This document shows positions 58,779 to 64,000 of a DNA stretch of 64,000 nucleotides, piece by piece. Where the stretch lies: assembly GCF_000981585.1 (NCBI RefSeq), contig NZ_LN831776.1:6245187-6309186 (forward strand), given 5' to 3'. The DNA comes from Paenibacillus riograndensis SBR5 (GTDB lineage Bacteria > Bacillota > Bacilli > Paenibacillales > Paenibacillaceae). The notes beneath the pieces were generated by a model that was given only the letters and a program-made list of their open reading frames with translations, was not told the origin of the DNA and made no database searches. Both the position numbers and the translations under genes were made by a program. The number at the start of each line of letters is the position of its first letter. Position 1 is the first letter of the stretch.

Positions 58779-59713
58779 TCTAGGGTTTTGGCAAGGAATG
58801 CTATTGCCATATTGAACCAAACGGCCACTTCATCGTTGACCATATTAGGTGAGCCTGCCGTTGTTGCCTTTGCTAAGGATAGACCATGTTCTCCACCTGC
58901 AAATAGGTGGAATTCTATCCTTCTTCCATTTTTAAGCATCGCCTGAACAAATTGAATGGCCCCAGATACGGGCACGAGAATGTCATTTTCAGTCGCCCAA
59001 ACAAATGAAGGAACCGTATCCTCTGAAACTAGCAAATCTGTTGAATACGATTGTAGATCCTCCGCCTTCCAATCTGGTTTCCCCGTCATATTTCGATACA
59101 TGACATCAATTAGATCTAGTCGAATTGTACCGTCCTTTACGACCAACGCTTCATTTAATTCACTCATCATTGGGTTTGCCTTAAAGGCCTCCAAAGCTTC
59201 AGCTGGCATCCCAGTATCGAGAGAGCCTGCATGATTAGGTACGACTACACATGGATAGGATAAAACTACAGCATTGGGTTTAATGCTCTCTGAAGAACAG
59301 CCTAACGCATTGGCAAACTCCGGCAGATTCCACATAGTAGCAAGGCTTGCGGCCAAATGTCCCCCTGCAGAAAATCCACATGGAACGATTCGATTTACGT
59401 CAACACACCATTCATCCGCATGATCTCTTATGATGGATATTGCCTTAAATCCTTCCAAAATGGGTTGCGGCATTAGAGCTTCTTTACCAATTGAATATCT
59501 TAGCACGAAAGCATGATATCCGTGGGTGGCGAAGGCCAACGCAACTTGCTCTGCCTCCCGGTCAGATGTCGATATATAAGCACCACCAGGGATAATCAGA
59601 GCGACAGGACGTTTGAGATTATGGTTGAATTCTACTGAGTTATGGAGAATATAGGCCTCCATAAAAACTTCTTCCTTGTTCTCACAGATCGGAATCTTCT
59701 TACAAATCATCAT
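58775..59713 (-). CDS. Alpha/beta-hydrolase, acetyl-esterase type
   Basis: 312 aa, cytoplasmic (no signal peptide). RPVALIIPGGAYISTSDREA supplies the oxyanion region; the nucleophile is Ser in VPCGFSAGGHLAASLAT; Asp lies in ATENDILVPV; His in AGGEHGLSLAK. The GGAY...FSAGGH layout is that of carbohydrate acetyl esterases and carboxylesterases. GGAGAGG lies 7 nt before ATG 59713. 17 nt after the rhamnosidase gene, so it probably removes acetyl groups from rhamnose-containing oligosaccharides. Confidence 0.87.
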   Translation of the reverse strand: MMICKKIPICENKEEVFMEAYILHNSVEFNHNLKRPVALIIPGGAYISTSDREAEQVALAFATHGYHAFVLRYSIGKEALMPQPILEGFKAISIIRDHADEWCVDVNRIVPCGFSAGGHLAASLATMWNLPEFANALGCSSESIKPNAVVLSYPCVVVPNHAGSLDTGMPAEALEAFKANPMMSELNEALVVKDGTIRLDLIDVMYRNMTGKPDWKAEDLQSYSTDLLVSEDTVPSFVWATENDILVPVSGAIQFVQAMLKNGRRIEFHLFAGGEHGLSLAKATTAGSPNMVNDEVAVWFNMAIAFLAKTLD

Positions 59714-59729
59714 TGTTTAACCTCTCCTT

Positions 59730-62549
59730 TTACACATTCTCGTAACCAATCGGCTGACCCGGCTTGATATGATAAGATCCGCTGCCCACTTCCAAAGTGA
59801 CGCGCCCGTCTTTATAGGAAACCTGTTCGAAATCCGCCGACAGGCGCTTCGCATCCTCCTCGCTTCCTTCCAACATGACGGTGGCCGTCGTATTCGCAGG
59901 TACAACAAAACGATAGGCCACTCCGTCCTCGGTCTTTCTCCAACCGGATTCAATTTTGCCGTAAGGAGATTCATGCGTTGCGGATGCGTGCGTCATTGTG
60001 CCGCCGATCCATGGCTTAATGATGAAATGCTCATATCCCGCCTGCTCGGGAACAGGCCGAATACCAGCCACACCGGCAAATAGGAAGTTGCATACCGCCC
60101 CGTAGGAATAGTGATTAAGCGAATAAGCCAGTTCCCCCTCCGGCGAAATCCCGTTCCAACTTTCCCAAATAGTTGTTGCGCTTTTAGCCACGGCGTACAA
60201 CCAGGACGGACATGTATCCTGTTCAAGGAGCCGATAAGCGACATCCGGATAGCCGTAATCGGCCAGGACGTGGAGAATGAACGGCGTGGACAGGAAACCC
60301 GTATTTAAATGGTAATCCTGCTCAATAACAAGTTCCGCCAGCCGATCGGCCATCGCTTGTTTTCGGTCTTCGCCGGCCAAGCCGAAAGCCAAAGTACGCA
60401 CAAGGGGAGCCTGTCTGCCTTCCTGAATCAGGCCGTTTTCCGGAATGAAATATTTGTTGTAAACCCGCTTAATCTTTTCATGCAGCTTTGCGTACCGCTC
60501 CGCATCTTCCCGCTTTCCCAGGACGGCGGCCATCTCGGAAAGCAAACGGGTGGAATAGCCATAATAGGCGGTCGCCGTTAGCGGATCGCCCTTGAACATT
60601 CTCGTTTGAATTTCAGCTCCCATTTGTTCCGGACTGTGATCGATGTCGGCTTCCAGCCATTCCCCATAGTGAAACTTCGTATCCCAGATGAACTTCGCAT
60701 CCGGTTCCCCATCCGTATCGTTATGGTAGTAGGCTGCATCTTTATAGTGATCACTGTCGTTTTCGGCATTCGTTTTCATGTATTCGACCCAGGCTTTGGC
60801 AGAGTCATATTGTCTTTCCAGAATCGATTGGTCTCCATAACACAAGTACATCGTCCACGGGGCGATTACTGCCGCGTCGCCCCAACCCGCGGAACCGTCG
60901 AGATAACCGGGTTCTCCGGGTTTGGTGGAGGCGAGCATAGCCAGCAACGGGTCATTCGCGTTTTTGACGACCCGTTCATATTCATCCACGCTGTGGAACC
61001 CCAGTACTTGAGGAACCGTAGACCCTACCGCGCCGGATGGAAACTGTTCGGCCGCCAGGTCGGCCAGCCACTTTTCATAGAAAGCATGCACATTCATAAA
61101 ATCCGCCGCCGTCCTTGCGAATAGCTGAGCGTCGCCGGTCCAGCCCGCCCGTTCTCTTGTCGGACAATCCGTAGGGATTTCCATGAAGTTGCTTTTCATG
61201 CTCCATCTGGAATTGGAAACCAGCTGATTAATCAGCGGATTGGAACAAGCAAAATCACCGGCCTCCTCCATGTCGCTGTAAATGGCAAAGGCAGTAAAAT
61301 GATCGGGCTTCGGCTTACCCGGAACATTTTTCAACAGGACATACCGGAACCCGAATATAGTAAAATAGGGCCGATATACTTCCTCGCTTCGTCCGTTTAG
61401 AATGTAATGAATTTCCTGGAAATCGTTCAGCGGTCCGGTGTGTTCCAGGTTAGACAGCGTAAAATTTCCGTTTTTGTCCAATGTTTCGCCATGAACCAAA
61501 ACGACTTCCGTCCCCGCATCGCCTTGCAGCTTCATTTCAACCCAACCGGCTATGTTTTGTCCGAAATCAAGCACCGTTTCTCCGTTTGGCGTTTCGATGA
61601 TCCGGGGAGTGAACTCCTCCCTGGTCCGAACCGGAAGACTTGAGGCTACCAGATGATCTATCCCGTAGTCCTTAACATGTACCGCCGTCCAATCGGCATC
61701 ATTGAACCCGACCGTATTCCACCCCTCGATGTCGATACGGGCATCATATACTTCTCCCGCTTTCAAATCGGACTTCAGCAGAGGACCGGACGAAGTTGTA
61801 AACGACCCGTCGCTGGCAATGATCTCCCGGCTTCCATCGTCATAGCTCAATACCACTTGTCCCAAAAAGGCCACTTTATACCCGAAATTGTTCTTCAGCA
61901 AAACCCCTGTAGAGCCTCTCCACCATCCGTCGCTGAGCAGGATTCCCCAGGCGTTCGCGCCTTCCTTTAGAAGGTGAGTTATGTCATAAACCTGATACTG
62001 CAGCCTAGCGTAATAGGATGTAAAACCTGGCGTAAACAGATGGTCCGTGCCCTCCGTGCCGTTCATGTAAAACTTATACAATCCTCTTGCCGTCATGTAA
62101 GCTCTAGCTGAAACGAGCCCGCTTCTCACGTTGAATTCTTTACGGATATAAGGCGCCGGCTTATAAGCGTCCGGGTCTACCTCACTCTCCGGTTCGATCC
62201 ACTTCGCCTTCCAGTCCGCAGCGTTCAGCAGTCCCATCTCGAAGAGCGCCGGCTCGCTAAACGCTGACTCGTTCCCGTCATTGTCCCAGATTTTCACCCT
62301 CCAGAAGATTCGCACCGCTGACTTCAATTCAGGTCCGCTGTATTCCAGTCTCTGAGCTCGGCCCGTTACCTTACCGCTATCCCAAAGGATAGAGTCAAAC
62401 GTCTCGCTGGCGGATGCTTGAACTTGATAAGCATTTTGAGTCATGTTCCGGGCATCGCTATTGATTTTCCAAGAAAATCGGGGAGATTTGTTATCCAATC
62501 CTAAGGGGTTGCGCAAATGTTCTGTCTTTAAATCATAAGTACTTAACAT
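59730..62549 (-). CDS. Alpha-L-rhamnosidase (GH78)
   Basis: Large (939 aa) inverting glycosidase releasing terminal L-rhamnose. Domain order follows the family: N-terminal beta-sandwich (LSTYDLKTEHLRNPLGLDNK), Bac_rhamnosid_N (ARAYMTARGLYKFYMNG, with AYKPAPYIRKEF), the catalytic (alpha/alpha)6 barrel with IPTDCPTRERAGWTGDAQLF (family signature), WGDAAVIAPWTMYLCYGD, and a C-terminal beta-sandwich. No signal peptide, so imported oligosaccharides are the substrate. ATG 62549 lies 9 nt after AGGAGG; an ATG at 62555 is too close to it. Divergent from an AraC regulator. Confidence 0.94.
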   Translation of the reverse strand: MLSTYDLKTEHLRNPLGLDNKSPRFSWKINSDARNMTQNAYQVQASASETFDSILWDSGKVTGRAQRLEYSGPELKSAVRIFWRVKIWDNDGNESAFSEPALFEMGLLNAADWKAKWIEPESEVDPDAYKPAPYIRKEFNVRSGLVSARAYMTARGLYKFYMNGTEGTDHLFTPGFTSYYARLQYQVYDITHLLKEGANAWGILLSDGWWRGSTGVLLKNNFGYKVAFLGQVVLSYDDGSREIIASDGSFTTSSGPLLKSDLKAGEVYDARIDIEGWNTVGFNDADWTAVHVKDYGIDHLVASSLPVRTREEFTPRIIETPNGETVLDFGQNIAGWVEMKLQGDAGTEVVLVHGETLDKNGNFTLSNLEHTGPLNDFQEIHYILNGRSEEVYRPYFTIFGFRYVLLKNVPGKPKPDHFTAFAIYSDMEEAGDFACSNPLINQLVSNSRWSMKSNFMEIPTDCPTRERAGWTGDAQLFARTAADFMNVHAFYEKWLADLAAEQFPSGAVGSTVPQVLGFHSVDEYERVVKNANDPLLAMLASTKPGEPGYLDGSAGWGDAAVIAPWTMYLCYGDQSILERQYDSAKAWVEYMKTNAENDSDHYKDAAYYHNDTDGEPDAKFIWDTKFHYGEWLEADIDHSPEQMGAEIQTRMFKGDPLTATAYYGYSTRLLSEMAAVLGKREDAERYAKLHEKIKRVYNKYFIPENGLIQEGRQAPLVRTLAFGLAGEDRKQAMADRLAELVIEQDYHLNTGFLSTPFILHVLADYGYPDVAYRLLEQDTCPSWLYAVAKSATTIWESWNGISPEGELAYSLNHYSYGAVCNFLFAGVAGIRPVPEQAGYEHFIIKPWIGGTMTHASATHESPYGKIESGWRKTEDGVAYRFVVPANTTATVMLEGSEEDAKRLSADFEQVSYKDGRVTLEVGSGSYHIKPGQPIGYENV

Positions 62550-62658
62550 TACCATTTCCCTCCTTTAGTAAACGCCTTCATATTAAATTTACAATAGATA
62601 GGATTGTTTTCTTAGCCCAAAACTTAAGCACTTTTTTATCGTTTTTTAAGGTGTTAGA

Positions 62659-63669
62659 ATGAAGAGGAAAGGGAGGTCGATTCATAGGATGAACCGCAGT
62701 GAACTTGACGCCTATTTGCGGCAGTGTAACGAAATTGAGTCGCTGGCATTACTGTCACCTGAGAAAATCTATGGAGGTTATGAAGCAGCGATTATTGAAG
62801 TGAACGGAATCAGTACCATTCTCGAGCATTTTTTGCGGCCAGGAGAGCATTTTTCCTTTTTTAAACATCCTCGTTATCTCGCTGCCCCTGGACACCGTCA
62901 CGATTTTTTAGAGATAAATTTTGTTTATTCAGGCGAATGCAGGCAAGTTATTAACGGGAAACCAGTGATTCTGGCAGCCGGGGAATTTTGCATGATGGAC
63001 TCCAACGTGATCCATTCCATCGAGAAGCCGGGAGATAACGATATCATCATTAACCTGTTAATGAGTAAACGGTACTTTGATATTGACATTATGAAGCGCT
63101 TATCCGGAAACGACCTGATGTCCGAGTTCCTCATTAACTCTATATATAGAAGTCAAGACCATAACGATTATATGATTTTTCACTCCTCAACGAATCACAA
63201 TGCCCGTACTTGTATGGAACATTCTCTGTGTGAGTCCTTCGATCCGGCGGTCGGTTCTGAAGAAGCGATTAACTGCCATATCATTCTCCTCTTTACCGAG
63301 CTCATGAGAGACTACAAAGAGTCGAATGCATTTAAGCGTAAAGGTCCAACATCCAGGGCGCCGATCACCAAAATCGTCCAGTACATTAATGACAACTTCA
63401 AATTTATCACGCTGGATTCTTTAGCCTCTCATTTCAACTATCATCCGAACTATCTCAGTAATCTGCTGAAAAGTCATTTCGGTTTCGGATTAACGAAAAT
63501 CGTCCAAGACTTAAAAATAAAAGAAGCGACCATGCTGCTCAAGTTTACGAATATGCCAATTGGGGAAATCGCTTACGAGGTTGGGTACTCCAATATCACG
63601 CTTTTTTATCATCATTTCAAAGAGCGTCATGACGTGACCCCATCGGTGTACAGAAAAACAAACAAGTAG
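62659..63669 (+). CDS. AraC-family regulator
   Basis: 336 aa. A cupin ligand domain (about 55-165; PGHRHDFLEINFVYSGECRQ) precedes a C-terminal double HTH (YINDNFKFITLDSLASHFNY, NYLSNLLKSHFGFG, and IGEIAYEVGYSNITLFYHHF). ATG 62659 has AAGGTG 5 nt upstream; an ATG at 62689 after GGGAGG is the other choice. It is divergent from the rhamnosidase with about 100 nt shared control region, and probably activates it in response to rhamnose or a rhamnoside. Confidence 0.9.
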   Translation: MKRKGRSIHRMNRSELDAYLRQCNEIESLALLSPEKIYGGYEAAIIEVNGISTILEHFLRPGEHFSFFKHPRYLAAPGHRHDFLEINFVYSGECRQVINGKPVILAAGEFCMMDSNVIHSIEKPGDNDIIINLLMSKRYFDIDIMKRLSGNDLMSEFLINSIYRSQDHNDYMIFHSSTNHNARTCMEHSLCESFDPAVGSEEAINCHIILLFTELMRDYKESNAFKRKGPTSRAPITKIVQYINDNFKFITLDSLASHFNYHPNYLSNLLKSHFGFGLTKIVQDLKIKEATMLLKFTNMPIGEIAYEVGYSNITLFYHHFKERHDVTPSVYRKTNK

Positions 63670-63681
63670 GTGACGAGAACT

Positions 63682-64000
63682 ATGAAATTGATGGAGAGAA
63701 TTGCCGAGATGGAGTTAAAGATGCAGGGCACTCCTGTATATTCGTTTGATGAATTAATGGAAATGCCTGAGATGCCGAACAATACGCAATTGTATAACCT
63801 TCAGGATTCGGATAGTAATATTCATTATATTAAGGATAACTTTTCATTTATTTTATGGCGTGTTACCCCTAATGGGCGTATCAGTTTCGTTATCGAAAAT
63901 TTAGCGCAGAGAACTTATCGAGTGGATATCGATCCTACCCGAAGGTTCAAAGATCGACACAGGCATGACTATGTAGAATTGGCCTATGTCTGCAAGGGTC
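63682..64000 (+). CDS. Second AraC-type regulator (partial, cut by window edge)
   Basis: ATG 63682, with AGGTGAC 7 nt upstream and 12 nt after the previous stop, opens MKLMERIAEMELKMQGTPVY. The frame runs to the window end and includes the cupin start KDRHRHDYVELAYVCKG, aligned with the equivalent HRHDFLEINFVYSG of the gene before it. The HTH part lies outside. Likely a tandem paralogue acting on the same or a neighbouring sugar system. Confidence 0.75.
   Translation, partial: MKLMERIAEMELKMQGTPVYSFDELMEMPEMPNNTQLYNLQDSDSNIHYIKDNFSFILWRVTPNGRISFVIENLAQRTYRVDIDPTRRFKDRHRHDYVELAYVCKG

Overview
The window looks like chromosomal DNA of an endospore-forming Firmicute, most likely Paenibacillus or a close relative. 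The evidence is the sporulation set (spo0B, spoIVFA/spoIVFB, spoVID and a SpoIIB-like SPOR protein), an L27 with the Prp-cleaved N-terminal extension, AGGAGG-type ribosome binding sites with frequent TTG and GTG starts, a T-box, LicT/RAT antitermination and SLH-domain surface proteins. The species call is inference from gene content and protein style; no database was searched.

From 1 to about 42.9 kb almost everything is on the minus strand. Read in transcription order it is the classic Bacillus hemA-to-obg block: hemA-hemX, sirC, hemC, cobA-hemD, hemB, hemL, rluA (tetrapyrrole synthesis), then spoVID, valS with its T-box, folC, murC, the SPOR protein, maf, radC, mreBCD, minCD, spoIVFA-spoIVFB, rng, rplU-prp-rpmA-spo0B and obg (cut by the window edge). 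Insertions relative to the usual order include two tandem glycosyltransferases, murC, a third glycosyltransferase, a secreted beta-helix protein, a diguanylate cyclase and a YpfJ-type metalloprotease. The hem section holds a remarkable concentration of noncoding repeats: arrays with 51, 56 and 50 bp periods flank sirC, and other dispersed intergenic repeats lie at 24.5, 29.2-30.0 and 58.7 kb.

From 43.6 to 47.4 kb is a purine salvage/GMP group (phosphoribosyltransferase, a Tritrichomonas-type IMP dehydrogenase, hpt) followed tail-to-tail by an HD-GYP protein. From 47.4 to 49.95 kb is an AT-rich degraded island. It contains C-terminal pieces of two polymorphic-toxin-like proteins, a 59-codon Cys-rich gene starting 2 nt after the end of one of them (candidate immunity gene), another small acidic ORF and an IS1182-like transposase remnant.

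From 50 to 56.5 kb is a beta-glucoside regulon: licT, bglP and bglA on the minus strand, and a divergent secreted SLH esterase on the plus strand. Three RAT-terminator elements (before licT, before bglP and before the esterase) tie these genes to LicT, and a cre-like site overlaps the licT promoter. The right end has a PadR regulator divergent from a cytochrome P450, then an esterase and a GH78 alpha-L-rhamnosidase divergent from two AraC-type regulators, the second cut by the window edge.

The most interesting items are the toxin/immunity debris with its tiny Cys-rich gene, the three-RAT LicT regulon that includes an SLH esterase, the repeat arrays around sirC, and the protist-type IMPDH.
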